Positions 43,130 to 52,639 of a DNA stretch of 64,000 nucleotides are shown here, in pieces. The position numbers were made by a program, and so were the translations under genes. Under the pieces are notes generated by a model. That model was not told where the DNA came from, did not search any database, and saw only the letters and a list, made by a program, of their open reading frames with translations. Origin of the DNA: Ruegeria_C sp040830705 (GTDB lineage Bacteria > Pseudomonadota > Alphaproteobacteria > Rhodobacterales > Rhodobacteraceae); the NCBI GenBank assembly GCA_040830705.1, contig JBFOME010000011.1, positions 1 to 64,000 on the forward strand. Direction: 5' to 3'. Position 1 is the stretch's first letter. Every line of letters starts with the position of its first letter.

Positions 43130-43735
43130 TCACGGGTTGAGCCGCTCAACGTGCCAAGCCTGACCAACGTCTGCGCGCCGCCAGACGAAACGGTCATGCA
43201 GGCGGAACGCCCCGTCGGCCCAGAATTCCATCTGGCTGGGGACAATCCGATACCCTCCCCAAAAGTCGGGCCGGGGCGGGTTGGGTCCGAACTTGGCCGT
43301 TACCTTAGCCACTTCGGCCATCAATGCCGCACGGCTTTCCAGAGGTTGCGATTGTCGTGACGCCCAGGCCCCCAGCCGGCTTTTGAGCGAACGCGACGCG
43401 AAATACTCATCGGCCGACTGACCATCCTCACGGCTGACTGTGCCGCGTACCCGGATCTGCCGCCGCAGAGATTTCCAGTGTAGCACAAAGGCGGCCTTGC
43501 CTGCACCGTCAAGTTCGCGCGCCTTGGCACTTTCGTAATTGGTGTAGAATACGAAGGCCGCCGGCTCGATCTCTTTCAGCAGGACCATGCGCACATCGGG
43601 AAGCCCATCGGAATCAACCGTAGCGAGAGCGATGGCGTTGGCATCATTTGGCTCAGACTTCTCCGCCTCGGCCAGCCATTGGCGCGCAAGCAAAAACGGA
43701 TCTTCGCCCGCAAATATGCCGCCCCGTTCACTCAT
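43130..43735 (-). CDS. pdxH: pyridoxamine 5'-phosphate oxidase
   Basis: 201 residues. An FMN enzyme oxidising pyridoxine or pyridoxamine phosphate to pyridoxal phosphate. Family landmarks: R-M-V-L-L-K near 47, F-Y-T-N-Y-E-S-A-K-A-R-E-L, H-W-K-S-L-R-R-Q-I-R-V-R-G, S-R-Q-S-Q and the C-terminal signature P-x-x-W-G-G-Y-R-I then F-W-A-D-G-A-F-R-L-H-D-R. I chose the start M-S-E-R-G-G over an earlier in-frame start. PLP-dependent enzymes are frequent nearby but not linked. Confidence 0.95.
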   Translation of the reverse strand: MSERGGIFAGEDPFLLARQWLAEAEKSEPNDANAIALATVDSDGLPDVRMVLLKEIEPAAFVFYTNYESAKARELDGAGKAAFVLHWKSLRRQIRVRGTVSREDGQSADEYFASRSLKSRLGAWASRQSQPLESRAALMAEVAKVTAKFGPNPPRPDFWGGYRIVPSQMEFWADGAFRLHDRFVWRRADVGQAWHVERLNP

Positions 43736-43866
43736 TGTCTTCTCCGATACGATCCCGTTCTGAACACTAAGCGCAGTTGCGGATATCGGCAAGGACGCGT
43801 CGCACTTGATGCCCCTTGGTCAATGGCCTAAACCACGGGGTCATAACGACAGGCGGAGAACCGAAC

Positions 43867-44673
43867 ATGTCAAATCAGTTGATGGCTGGTAAGCGCGGCC
43901 TCATCATGGGACTGGCGAATGACAAATCCATTGCATGGGGCATCGCGCGCGCGCTGTCCGAGGCAGGCGCAGAACTGGCTTTTTCCTATCAGGGCGAAGC
44001 GCTGAAAAAGCGGGTGGACCCGCTGGCCGAGCAATTGGGCAGCGACATCGTGCTGCCCTGCGACGTGGGCGACGAAAGCTCGATCGACGCGCTGTTCGAT
44101 GCGCTGTCAGAGCGCTGGGGCAAGCTGGACTTTGTTGTTCACGCGATTGGTTTTTCAGACAAAAACGAGCTGCGCGGCCGTTACGTCGATACCAGCAGAG
44201 CGAATTTCAAGCTGACCATGGATATCTCGGTCTATTCCTTTACCGCTGTCATGCAGCGGGCGGAAAAGCTGATGACCGAAGGCGGCAGCGCCGTTACCCT
44301 CACCTATTACGGCGCCGAGCAGGTAATGCCGCATTACAATGTGATGGGTGTTGCCAAAGCGGCGCTTGAGGCGTCGGTGAAGTATCTTTCCGAAGATTTG
44401 GGCAAGGACAATATCCGCGTCAACTCGATCTCGGCGGGCCCGATCAAGACGCTGGCAGCCAGCGGGATCGGCGATTTCCGTTACATCATGAAATGGAACG
44501 AGCATAACTCGCCCCTGCGCCGCAATGTCAGCATCGACGATGTCGGCAATTCTGCGCTTTACCTGCTCAGCGATCTGAGCTCTGGCGTCACCGGCGAGAA
44601 CCTGCACGTGGATGCGGGCTATCACGTGGTCGGCATGAAAGCGGTCGACGCGCCGGACATCGAAAAGAGCTGA
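43867..44673 (+). CDS. fabI: enoyl-ACP reductase I
   Basis: 268 residues. The NADH-dependent last step of fatty acid elongation. It has the atypical SDR cofactor motif G-L-A-N-D-K-S-I-A-W-G-I-A and the Y-x6-K catalytic pair, with N-V-M-G-V-A-K-A-A-L carrying the lysine. Start M-S-N-Q-L-M-A-G-K-R-G has GGAG upstream. FabI is the target of triclosan-type inhibitors. It is divergent from pdxH and followed six bases later by a LysE-type gene. Confidence 0.95.
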   Translation: MSNQLMAGKRGLIMGLANDKSIAWGIARALSEAGAELAFSYQGEALKKRVDPLAEQLGSDIVLPCDVGDESSIDALFDALSERWGKLDFVVHAIGFSDKNELRGRYVDTSRANFKLTMDISVYSFTAVMQRAEKLMTEGGSAVTLTYYGAEQVMPHYNVMGVAKAALEASVKYLSEDLGKDNIRVNSISAGPIKTLAASGIGDFRYIMKWNEHNSPLRRNVSIDDVGNSALYLLSDLSSGVTGENLHVDAGYHVVGMKAVDAPDIEKS

Positions 44674-44679
44674 CCCGGA

Positions 44680-45282
44680 ATGGGCTGGGAACATCTGGCG
44701 GCTTTCAATCTGGCGCTGCTCGCGGCGATCCTCAGCCCCGGCCCTGCCATGTTATATTTCGTGCGCCAGACCCTCAGCCAGGGTCGGCGCACCGGGCTCT
44801 TTTCCGTTCTGGGGCTAGGCAGTATGGCCGCCTGCTGGACGGTGACGGCCCTGCTGGGGCTGGATGCGGTGTTTCGCCTGTTCCCTTGGGCCTATGTCAT
44901 ACTCAAAACCGCCGGGGCGCTCTATCTGATCTATCTGGCCTGGAAAACATGGCGCACGTCGCGCGCACCACTGGGCGAGGCACCAGTTGCTGCCACACGC
45001 GCCTTTGTTGGCGGTGTGCTGGTCAATCTGGCCAACCCAAAATCCGCCCTTTTTGCCGCCGCCCTTTTGGTGGTGATCTTCCCGCAAGGCATGAGCCTGA
45101 CTGACAAAGCGCTGATCGTCGGCAATCAGCTGGTTGTCGAGTGGCTGGTCGGTGGCATTCTTGTGGTGATGCTCTCGACAGGGCGGGCCCGTCAGGGCTA
45201 TTTGCGGGCAAAACCACTGCTGGACCGGATTGCGGCAGGCGTTATGGGCTGTCTGGGCCTACGTCTGCTGCTCAGTCGATAA
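44680..45282 (+). CDS. LysE/RhtB family exporter
   Basis: 200 residues with about six hydrophobic segments and the family opening A-A-I-L-S-P-G-P-A-M-L-Y-F-V-R near residue 16, then Y-L-I-Y-L-A-W-K-T-W and V-N-L-A-N-P-K-S-A-L-F near 110. Such inner-membrane proteins export amino acids or derivatives. The substrate is not evident. Likely in one transcript with fabI and gpt. Confidence 0.9.
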   Translation: MGWEHLAAFNLALLAAILSPGPAMLYFVRQTLSQGRRTGLFSVLGLGSMAACWTVTALLGLDAVFRLFPWAYVILKTAGALYLIYLAWKTWRTSRAPLGEAPVAATRAFVGGVLVNLANPKSALFAAALLVVIFPQGMSLTDKALIVGNQLVVEWLVGGILVVMLSTGRARQGYLRAKPLLDRIAAGVMGCLGLRLLLSR

Positions 45283-45297
45283 TGTAAGGAAACACCG

Positions 45298-45801
45298 ATG
45301 ACCGACCGCCTGCCCCATGAAAAAGGTTTTCATATCAGTTGGGACCAGATTCACCGCGACGCGCGTGCGCTGGCCTGGAGGCTGGACGGGCAAGGCCCTG
45401 TCGATGGCGGCTGGCGTGCGGTTGTGGCGATCACCCGCGGCGGCATGGCCCCGGCAATGATCGTCAGCCGCGAACTGGACATTCGCACCGTCGATACAAT
45501 TAGCGTGCGGTCCTACCATCACCAGGATCAGGGCGAGGCCGAGGTGCTGAAATCCCCCGATGCCGCACTGATGGGCGACGGAGAAGGCATCCTGATCGTG
45601 GATGATCTGGTCGATAGCGGCAAAACTCTGGAACTGGTGCGCAAGCTCTACCCCAAAGCGCATTTCGCCACCGTCTATGCCAAACCCCAGGGCCGCCCGA
45701 CCGTGGACACGTTTATCACCGAGGTCAGCCAGGACACCTGGATCTTCTTTCCATGGGATATGGCCCTGCAATATGTCGAACCCTATCGCGGCACGGATTG
45801 A
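45298..45801 (+). CDS. gpt: xanthine-guanine phosphoribosyltransferase
   Basis: 167 residues. It salvages guanine and xanthine with PRPP. The PRPP motif is I-L-I-V-D-D-L-V-D-S-G-K-T near residue 97, and A-I-T-R-G-G-M-A-P near 47 is the other phosphate-binding segment. W-I-F-F-P-W-D near the end matches the base-stacking tail of Gpt. Complements the de novo guaB route in the same window. Confidence 0.93.
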   Translation: MTDRLPHEKGFHISWDQIHRDARALAWRLDGQGPVDGGWRAVVAITRGGMAPAMIVSRELDIRTVDTISVRSYHHQDQGEAEVLKSPDAALMGDGEGILIVDDLVDSGKTLELVRKLYPKAHFATVYAKPQGRPTVDTFITEVSQDTWIFFPWDMALQYVEPYRGTD

Positions 45802-45809
45802 GCACACAG

Positions 45810-46985
45810 ATGACCCTGACCCGTACCGCCACAACCTTTGCGCCCCCGGTCATGGAGGCGCGGCGCTGGCTTGACGGCGTGACGTTCCCGCCTGACCGCC
45901 CGCTGATCAATGTCAGTCAGGCTGCCCCCGTCGACCCGCCGCCCGAAGCGCTGCGTCGGGCGATGGCGGAGTTTGCCATCGAGCAGGATGAGGCACATCT
46001 CTATGGGCCAGTCCTGGGCAACTCCGACCTGCGGGCGGAGCTGGCGCGCGAAATCTCGGCACATTATGACGCGCAGGTGAGCGCCGATCAGGTCGCCATC
46101 ACGTCGGGCTGCAACCAGGCTTTTGCCGCCGCAATCACGGCAATCACCGGTGAAGGGGATGAAGTCATCCTGCCAACACCTTGGTATTTCAATCACAAAA
46201 TGTGGCTGGATATGGCGGGTGTCACCTCTGTGCCGCTGCCGACCGGCGATGATCTGTTGCCCGATCCCGAAGCCGCCCGTGCCCTGATCACAGAACGCAC
46301 ACGCGCCATCGCGCTGGTCACACCCAACAATCCCGGTGGCGTGGAGTATCCGGCCGCCTTGGTCCGGGCCTTCTACGATCTGGCTGCCCAAACGGGTCTG
46401 CGCCTGCTGGTGGACGAGACCTATCGCGACTTCGACAGCCGCGACGGCGCGCCGCATGAATTGATGCAGCTACCCGATTGGGATCAAACGCTTATCCATC
46501 TCTATTCTTTCTCGAAATCCTACCGTCTGACCGGGCACCGCGTGGGCGCACTGGCTACCAGCCCGGCGCTGCTGGCTGAGATCGAGAAGTTTCTGGATAC
46601 GGTCGCCATCTGCCCCGGCCAGATTGGCCAATACGCAGCACTCTGGGGGATGCAGAATCTCGCGCAATGGCTGGCCGGAGAGCGGCACGAAATCCTCGAC
46701 CGCCGCGCCGCCATTACCGAACAACTGCCCAGCGTTGAAGCACGCGGATGGCGCCTGTTGGGTCTTGGCGCGTATTTCGCCTATTTCGAGCATCCCTTCG
46801 ACATCCCGTCGGATGAGCTGGCCCGGCGCCTTGTGGCTGAGGCTGGCATCCTGCTGCTGCCGGGCACCATGTTCGTGCCCGAGGGTGATCCGGCAGGTGA
46901 AAAACAATTGCGCATCGCCTTCGCCAATCTCGACCGCGCGGGGATTGAGAAACTCTTCGATCGGTTGGCAAATCTGACCTTCTGA
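45810..46985 (+). CDS. class I/II aminotransferase
   Basis: 391 residues, PLP fold type I. Lysine in L-Y-S-F-S-K-S-Y-R-L-T-G-H-R. N-N-P-G-G-V-E-Y replaces the more common N-P-T-G. D-E-T-Y-R-D-F carries the pyridine-binding Asp. Start M-T-L-T-R-T, nine bases after gpt. Substrate unknown. The downstream gap to ppiD holds an ACTTGCC/GGCAAGT inverted repeat with a long loop. Confidence 0.9.
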   Translation: MTLTRTATTFAPPVMEARRWLDGVTFPPDRPLINVSQAAPVDPPPEALRRAMAEFAIEQDEAHLYGPVLGNSDLRAELAREISAHYDAQVSADQVAITSGCNQAFAAAITAITGEGDEVILPTPWYFNHKMWLDMAGVTSVPLPTGDDLLPDPEAARALITERTRAIALVTPNNPGGVEYPAALVRAFYDLAAQTGLRLLVDETYRDFDSRDGAPHELMQLPDWDQTLIHLYSFSKSYRLTGHRVGALATSPALLAEIEKFLDTVAICPGQIGQYAALWGMQNLAQWLAGERHEILDRRAAITEQLPSVEARGWRLLGLGAYFAYFEHPFDIPSDELARRLVAEAGILLLPGTMFVPEGDPAGEKQLRIAFANLDRAGIEKLFDRLANLTF

Positions 46986-47063
46986 ACTTGCCCCCCGCCA
47001 ATGCCCGTCGTAGACAGTGCGGCAAGTCAAAATTCCGGTCTGAACCGGAGGTGAGGGAGCGCC

Positions 47064-48905
47064 ATGGCCGCAGCCGCCAAGAAGATGTCGAAAACCTTTG
47101 TCTGGATCCTGATGGGTCTGTTGATGGTCGGTCTTGCCGGGTTCGGCGCGGTCGACATGATGGGCACTGCGCGCACCGTCGCGACCGTGGGTGACGAGAC
47201 CATCAGTGTTGACGAATACTACCGCGAATTGCAGCGCGAAATCAGCGCGTTGCAGCAGCAGACCGGGCAAGGCCTGACGATGTCGCAGGCGCGAGAGCTG
47301 GGGCTGGACCGGCTGGCGCTGTCACGCTTGGTCGCGCTGGCGGCGCTGGATCACGAAGTGGCCCAGATGGGCGTCTCCATCGGTGACGAGAACCTGCAGC
47401 AGGAAATTATCGAAATCCCCGCCTTCCAGGGCGTGAATGGCGGGTTTGACCGCGAAGCCTATCGCTTTGCCATCGAACAAGCCGGGCTGAACGAATCCGA
47501 GTTCGAGAACAACCTGCGCCAGGAATCGGCGCGCACGCTGGTGCAAGGCGCGCTGATCTCGGGCGTGACCATGCCGGATACCTTCACCGATGCCATGACC
47601 GATTACGTGGGCGCACGGCGCAGCTTTGCCGTCGCCACGCTCGGCGAAGACGCGCTGGAGACCACCGCCGCGACCCCGACAGATGCGCAGTTATCAGAGT
47701 ATTATGACGCAAATATCGATCAGTTCACCCTGCCCCGCACCAAGCGTCTAACCTATGCGCTGCTCTCGCCTGACGCGATGCTGGACGAGGTCGACGTGGA
47801 CGAAGAGGCAATCCGCCGCCTTTACGAGACACGCGAGGCTGAATTCAACCAACCCGAACGTCGCCTGGTGGAACGTTTGGTCTTTTCGGATGATGAGGGC
47901 GCAACCTCGGCGCTGGCGCAGATCGAAGTGGGTGGCGCGACATTCGAGCAACTGGTCGAATATCGCGGCCTGAGCATGGTCGATGTTGACCTCGGTGATC
48001 TGTCCGCCAACGAGTTGGGCGATGCCGCTGATGGCATTTTCGCCGCCGGGGTTGGCGATGTAGTTGGGCCGCTGCCCTCTGACCTGGGACCGGCGCTTTA
48101 TCGGATCAACGGCACGCTTGAGGCCCGCGAAACCCCGTTCGAAGAGGTTGAGGGCGAGTTGCGCGACGAGTTGGCCGCCGCCCGTGCCCGGCGCCTGCTG
48201 GAGGGCGAAGCCGAGAACATCAACGACCTGCTGGCCGGCGGCGCAACGCTAGAAGAGCTCAGCGACGAGGCCGGAATGGTTGTCGATCAGATCGACTGGA
48301 CTCAGGACAGTTCTGACGGTGTGGCCGCCTATGACGGCTTCCGGTCCGCCGCCAGTGCGGTGAACGAGGGTGACTTCCCCGAGATTGACTTCCTTGAAGA
48401 CGGCTCGCTTTTTGCACTGCGTCTGGACGACGTGCTGGAACCGCGCCCCGAACCGCTGGAACAAGCGCGTGATCGTGTCATCGCCGCTTGGCAGCAGGCC
48501 GAAAACGACGCCGCGCTTGCCGAGATGGCCGAGGGCATCGTTTCGCAGCTTGAGGCGGATGGAGATTTCAATGCTACTGGCCTGCCGGTCCGCGTCGAGA
48601 ACGGTCTGACCCGCACCGCCTTTCTGGACGGCACGCCTGCTGATTTCATGGCACAGGTGTTTGAGATGGAACCGGGCGAGATCCGCGTGATCACCAGCCC
48701 GGGACAGGCCCAGATCGTCCGCTTGGATGAAGTGTTGCCGCCGGAAGACACAGATGAGCTGGCTCAGATGCGTCAGGCGCTTGGCGCACAGATGAACCAG
48801 GCACTGGCCCAGAACATCTTTGACGCCTTTGTACGCGACGCCCAGACCCGCGGCCGCCCAACGGTGGACGAGCAGGCGCTGACGGCGGTTCACTCCAGTT
48901 TCTAA
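47064..48905 (+). CDS. PpiD-like periplasmic folding factor (SurA N-terminal/parvulin type)
   Basis: 613 residues. An N-terminal anchor (about 12-32) is followed by a SurA/PpiD-type chaperone domain (for example G-D-E-T-I-S-V-D-E-Y-Y-R-E-L, then the helical region to about 200) and a parvulin-like PPIase region around 265-360 (E-R-L-V-F-S, A-L-Y-R-I-N). Members help folding of exported proteins at the outer face of the inner membrane. The C-terminal third is acidic and has a second degenerate PPIase-like segment. It precedes trpE by 11 bases, probably in one transcript. Confidence 0.87.
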   Translation: MAAAAKKMSKTFVWILMGLLMVGLAGFGAVDMMGTARTVATVGDETISVDEYYRELQREISALQQQTGQGLTMSQARELGLDRLALSRLVALAALDHEVAQMGVSIGDENLQQEIIEIPAFQGVNGGFDREAYRFAIEQAGLNESEFENNLRQESARTLVQGALISGVTMPDTFTDAMTDYVGARRSFAVATLGEDALETTAATPTDAQLSEYYDANIDQFTLPRTKRLTYALLSPDAMLDEVDVDEEAIRRLYETREAEFNQPERRLVERLVFSDDEGATSALAQIEVGGATFEQLVEYRGLSMVDVDLGDLSANELGDAADGIFAAGVGDVVGPLPSDLGPALYRINGTLEARETPFEEVEGELRDELAAARARRLLEGEAENINDLLAGGATLEELSDEAGMVVDQIDWTQDSSDGVAAYDGFRSAASAVNEGDFPEIDFLEDGSLFALRLDDVLEPRPEPLEQARDRVIAAWQQAENDAALAEMAEGIVSQLEADGDFNATGLPVRVENGLTRTAFLDGTPADFMAQVFEMEPGEIRVITSPGQAQIVRLDEVLPPEDTDELAQMRQALGAQMNQALAQNIFDAFVRDAQTRGRPTVDEQALTAVHSSF

Positions 48906-48916
48906 GGGCAACGCAG

Positions 48917-50428
48917 ATGGCCGCCATCCCCGAATATGAAAGCTTTGCGCGCGCCTATGAGGCGGGCAAGAACCAGGTGGTCTACACGCGGCTCGCTGCG
49001 GATCTGGACACGCCCGTTTCATTGATGCTGAAGCTGACCGGCGCGCAGAAGGACGCCTTCATGCTGGAATCGGTCACCGGCGGCGAAGTGCGCGGGCGCT
49101 ACTCGATCATCGGGATGAAACCTGACCTGATCTGGCGCTGCCATGGCGAGAGCTCATCCATCAACCGTTCCGCCCGGTTCGATCCTGACGCCTTTGAGGC
49201 GCAGGACGGCAAACCTATGGATACGTTGCGTGCGCTGCTGGCCGAAAGCCGGATCGAACTGCCGGACGACATGCCGCAAGCCGCCGCCGGGCTCTTTGGC
49301 TATCTGGGCTATGACATGATCCGGCTGGTCGAGCATCTGCCCGATGTAAATCCCGACCCGCTGGGTCTGCCCGACGCTGTGATGATGCGCCCCTCGGTGG
49401 TGGCAGTGCTGGACGGGGTCAAGGGTGAGGTTACCGTGGTCTCTCCGGCATGGGTCAGCGACGGGCAATCGGCGCGCGCTGCTTATGCGCAGGCGGCTGA
49501 GCGGGTGATGGATGCGGTGCGTGATCTGGAACGCGCCATGCCCGCCGAGAGCCGGGACCTGGGACAGGCGCATGAGGTCGCACCGCCGGTGTCGAACTTC
49601 ACCAAACAGGGCTATATGGAAGCGGTTGAAAAAGCCAAGGAATACATCCGCGCGGGCGATATCTTTCAGGTCGTTCCGGCACAGCGCTGGACGCAGGATT
49701 TCCCGCTGCCGCCCTTCTCGCTCTACCGTTCCCTGCGGCGCACCAACCCCTCTCCCTTCATGTTCTACTTCAATTTCGGCGGGTTTCAGGTGGTGGGCGC
49801 GAGCCCGGAGATCCTGGTGCGGGTCTTTGGCAACGAAGTCACGATCCGACCCATCGCAGGTACCCGCCCGCGTGGAGCTACCCCAGAAGAAGACCGCGCG
49901 CATGAGGTCGATCTGCTGGCTGATGAAAAGGAGCTGGCCGAACATCTCATGCTGCTTGATCTTGGTCGCAACGATTGCGGGCGTGTGGCGAAGATCGGCA
50001 CTGTACGCCCGACCGAAGAGTTCATCATCGAGCGCTACAGCCACGTGATGCATATCGTCTCGAACGTCGTGGGCGAATTGGACGAAAGCAAGGATGCGCT
50101 AGATGCCTTTTTTGCCGGGATGCCCGCAGGCACCGTCTCGGGCGCGCCCAAGGTGCGCGCGATGGAGATCATCGATGAGCTGGAGCCCGAAAAGCGCGGC
50201 GTCTATGGCGGCGGCGTCGGCTATTTCTCGTCTGGCGGCGACATGGATATCTGCATCGCCCTGCGCACTGCGATCGTGAAGGATCGCAAGCTCTATGTTC
50301 AGGCCGGTGGCGGAGTGGTCTATGACAGCGACCCCGAGGCCGAGTTCATGGAAACTGTGCACAAGTCGAACGCGATCCGCCGAGCCGCAGAGGATGCCGC
50401 GCGTTTCACCGGCGGCGGCAACAGCTAG
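48917..50428 (+). CDS. trpE: anthranilate synthase component I
   Basis: 503 residues. It converts chorismate to anthranilate with ammonia from TrpG. The chorismate-binding domain has G-D-I-F-Q-V-V-P-A-Q-R near 255, F-N-F-G-G-F-Q-V-V-G-A-S-P-E, I-A-G-T-R-P-R-G and D-L-G-R-N-D-C-G-R-V. The N-terminal tryptophan-feedback element L-E-S-V-T-G-G-E-V-R-G-R-Y-S-I-I-G is present, so product inhibition is expected. No leader-peptide attenuator lies between ppiD and trpE (only 11 bases). It is separated from trpGDC by an opposite-strand gene. Confidence 0.97.
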   Translation: MAAIPEYESFARAYEAGKNQVVYTRLAADLDTPVSLMLKLTGAQKDAFMLESVTGGEVRGRYSIIGMKPDLIWRCHGESSSINRSARFDPDAFEAQDGKPMDTLRALLAESRIELPDDMPQAAAGLFGYLGYDMIRLVEHLPDVNPDPLGLPDAVMMRPSVVAVLDGVKGEVTVVSPAWVSDGQSARAAYAQAAERVMDAVRDLERAMPAESRDLGQAHEVAPPVSNFTKQGYMEAVEKAKEYIRAGDIFQVVPAQRWTQDFPLPPFSLYRSLRRTNPSPFMFYFNFGGFQVVGASPEILVRVFGNEVTIRPIAGTRPRGATPEEDRAHEVDLLADEKELAEHLMLLDLGRNDCGRVAKIGTVRPTEEFIIERYSHVMHIVSNVVGELDESKDALDAFFAGMPAGTVSGAPKVRAMEIIDELEPEKRGVYGGGVGYFSSGGDMDICIALRTAIVKDRKLYVQAGGGVVYDSDPEAEFMETVHKSNAIRRAAEDAARFTGGGNS

Positions 50429-50434
50429 GCGCGA

Positions 50435-50452
50435 GGGCGGGTCTGACCGCCC
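50435..50452. terminator. hairpin between convergent trpE and the deacetylase-like gene
   Basis: 6-bp stem GGGCGG/CCGCCC with a 6-base loop in the 33-base gap between two convergent stops. No T-run. Confidence 0.4.
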
Positions 50453-50461
50453 GCCCCCGGA

Positions 50462-51916
50462 TCACTCGGCGCTTTTGGTCAGCACCGCAGAAACCGGCGC
50501 CAGCGCCACGCGGCTGGCGCGGTCCTGCAAGCCCCAGAGCAGCAATGCCGACACAGTGTCGGGCCGCACCCGACCCAGCATCACAACCGCGCCTTCCTGC
50601 CCGGCCCGGAAAGCCGCCTGATCAAGAAAGCGTCGCATCACGGTGGGCGTCTGACCTGCACCGTCAAAGTCGCGGAAGATCACAGCCGAAGGCACGCCAT
50701 CGCGCGCGGCAAGTTTCTGGACCGTGTTTAACCCTTTTCCTTGCGTGATCAGGCCCCGCCCGGTCCCGGCGGCAATCGCCGTCACCTGATCCGACAGAGG
50801 ACGGTTGCCCTGTATTCCGGTTTGGGTGCCTTCGAGGATTGCAACCGTTTCGGGCACGGCCTCCATCCAGACCGACAGCGAAACTTCGGCATCCTGCGCG
50901 GTCGCGGCCACCGGCATATTGGTCAGCATCACGACCTCGAACCCGGCGGCACGGTGGCGGGCCATCTTGTCGGTCGCATCCGGTTTGGTCGGATCGACCG
51001 CGAAGGTCAGAGGATAGGGAAATTCGCGCAGCGCTTCGACACCCAATGCGGACTCGTCGTCAATCAGCACGATCGACATCAGCGGCTTTTCCTCGGGGTT
51101 GTCGAACGCCGCCGCATGGGCCGAGATCGGTGGTTCGCCGCCGGTCTCATCCGCGCCCGGGGGCGAGACGGTCTTGTGGCGGTCGGTCAGCGGCACGACG
51201 GGCGTTCCGATTCGCGTGCCTGAGGAAGAGCCGGTGCCCTGACGGACCGGCGGCAGAGCAGCGATTCGGGTCGAATCGGTGTCGCTTTCGGCCTCGGGTT
51301 CCTCCGCTGTGACGGGCGCCTCAACTGGCGTGCCGGGCAAGGCGGAGGGTTGTTCCGGCTCCGGGAGTTGCGGCGTGGCCAGCGCAGGCGGCGGACCCTC
51401 TGTCAGCACCGAGGCTTCGCCATTGCGGGTGACCGTGGGCAGTTCAGCAGGTGGTGGCGCAGGCGGCGCCGGGGCCGCGGTAGACACGCTGGGCGTTTCG
51501 TCCTGCTCAGGCGCGGCGGGTGCCTCTAGCGCTGCCGATTGCGTCACCGGCTCTTCGGCCTCAACTTCAAGCGCGGGCGCCTCTCCCGCCTCAGGCCCTG
51601 CCAGACCTGCGGTTGTTTCAGTGATTTCGGGCTTGTTTCCCGGTTGCGTATCAGCCCCGGTGGTGGACGCGATGGTCTCGCTCTCGCTTTCCGGGCCATC
51701 CGGCGCGTGTGGTGCGAGATCGACCAGATCGGCATCCGGGCCGGGTTTGGCCACCTCTGCTTCGGCCTCTGCGACCTCAGGTTGCGTAGCCGCCGCAGAT
51801 GGTGCCTCGGTTGCAACCTCGGGTTGGGGCGACAGCGGCACCAACAACGACGCCCCTGCAGCCACAAATAGCACAACCGCCGCACCGACCAGCAGTCCTC
51901 CGAAAAATCCGCCCAT
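50462..51916 (-). CDS. divergent polysaccharide deacetylase family protein
   Basis: 484 residues in three parts. An N-terminal anchor (about 4-28) comes first. Then an acidic, Pro/Glu/Ala/Thr-rich linker of about 230 residues. The C-terminal NodB-like domain starts near residue 275 (P-L-M-S-I-V-L-I-D-D-E-S-A-L-G) with L-T-F-A-V-D-P, E-V-V-M-L-T-N-M-P and F-R-D-F-D-G-A-G. The family (formerly DUF610) departs from classical deacetylases and its activity is unproven. The long linker would let the domain reach across the periplasm. It lies antisense between trpE and trpG. Confidence 0.85.
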   Translation of the reverse strand: MGGFFGGLLVGAAVVLFVAAGASLLVPLSPQPEVATEAPSAAATQPEVAEAEAEVAKPGPDADLVDLAPHAPDGPESESETIASTTGADTQPGNKPEITETTAGLAGPEAGEAPALEVEAEEPVTQSAALEAPAAPEQDETPSVSTAAPAPPAPPPAELPTVTRNGEASVLTEGPPPALATPQLPEPEQPSALPGTPVEAPVTAEEPEAESDTDSTRIAALPPVRQGTGSSSGTRIGTPVVPLTDRHKTVSPPGADETGGEPPISAHAAAFDNPEEKPLMSIVLIDDESALGVEALREFPYPLTFAVDPTKPDATDKMARHRAAGFEVVMLTNMPVAATAQDAEVSLSVWMEAVPETVAILEGTQTGIQGNRPLSDQVTAIAAGTGRGLITQGKGLNTVQKLAARDGVPSAVIFRDFDGAGQTPTVMRRFLDQAAFRAGQEGAVVMLGRVRPDTVSALLLWGLQDRASRVALAPVSAVLTKSAE

Positions 51917-52057
51917 ATCCTTGTCGCCTCTTTCGTGCTCTTCTTATGTCATTGCCCGGCTTGTGCTCTTGACGCTGCGCGGCAAGCCTGAACAAGTATG
52001 CCCACACTATACTGCGGCGGGGCGGGTCCTCGCCAGCCCCTAAAACAACGAGCCGAC

Positions 52058-52639
52058 ATGCTGCTGCTGATCGATAACTACGATTCCTTCACCTACAACC
52101 TCGTTCACTATCTGGGCGAGCTTGGGGCCGAGATGGTTGTGCGCCGCAATGACGCGCTGGACGTGCAGGAGGCGATGGGCATGAAACCCGATGGCATCCT
52201 GCTCAGCCCCGGCCCTTGCGACCCGGATCAGGCGGGTATCTGCCTGGCATTGACCGAGGCCGCCGCCGAAACCAAGACGCCGCTTATGGGGGTTTGTCTG
52301 GGCCACCAGACGATCGGCCAGGCTTTTGGAGGCAAGGTGGTGCGCTGTCACGAGATCGTGCATGGCAAGATGGGAATGATGCAACATGGCGGCAAAGGGC
52401 TGTTCGCCGGGCTGCCTTCGCCGTTTGAGGCCACACGTTATCACTCGCTGATCGTCGAGCGCGAGAGCCTGCCCGACTGCCTTGAGATCACTGCAGAGCT
52501 TGAGGATGGCACCATCATGGGCCTACAGCACAAGGACCTGCCAATGCACGGCGTGCAGTTCCACCCCGAATCCATCGCTTCGGAACATGGCCACGCCCTG
52601 TTGAAGAACTTCCTCAACGAGATGAAGGTCCCGGCATGA
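52058..52639 (+). CDS. trpG: anthranilate synthase glutamine amidotransferase
   Basis: 193 residues. Class I glutamine amidotransferase giving ammonia to TrpE. Triad Cys80 in G-V-C-L-G-H-Q, His169 and Glu171 in Q-F-H-P-E-S. Start M-L-L-L-I-D-N-Y-D-S is canonical. A longer upstream reading of 20 codons is not family-like. It may also serve para-aminobenzoate synthesis, as in some bacteria. Overlaps trpD by ATGA. Confidence 0.96.
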   Translation: MLLLIDNYDSFTYNLVHYLGELGAEMVVRRNDALDVQEAMGMKPDGILLSPGPCDPDQAGICLALTEAAAETKTPLMGVCLGHQTIGQAFGGKVVRCHEIVHGKMGMMQHGGKGLFAGLPSPFEATRYHSLIVERESLPDCLEITAELEDGTIMGLQHKDLPMHGVQFHPESIASEHGHALLKNFLNEMKVPA

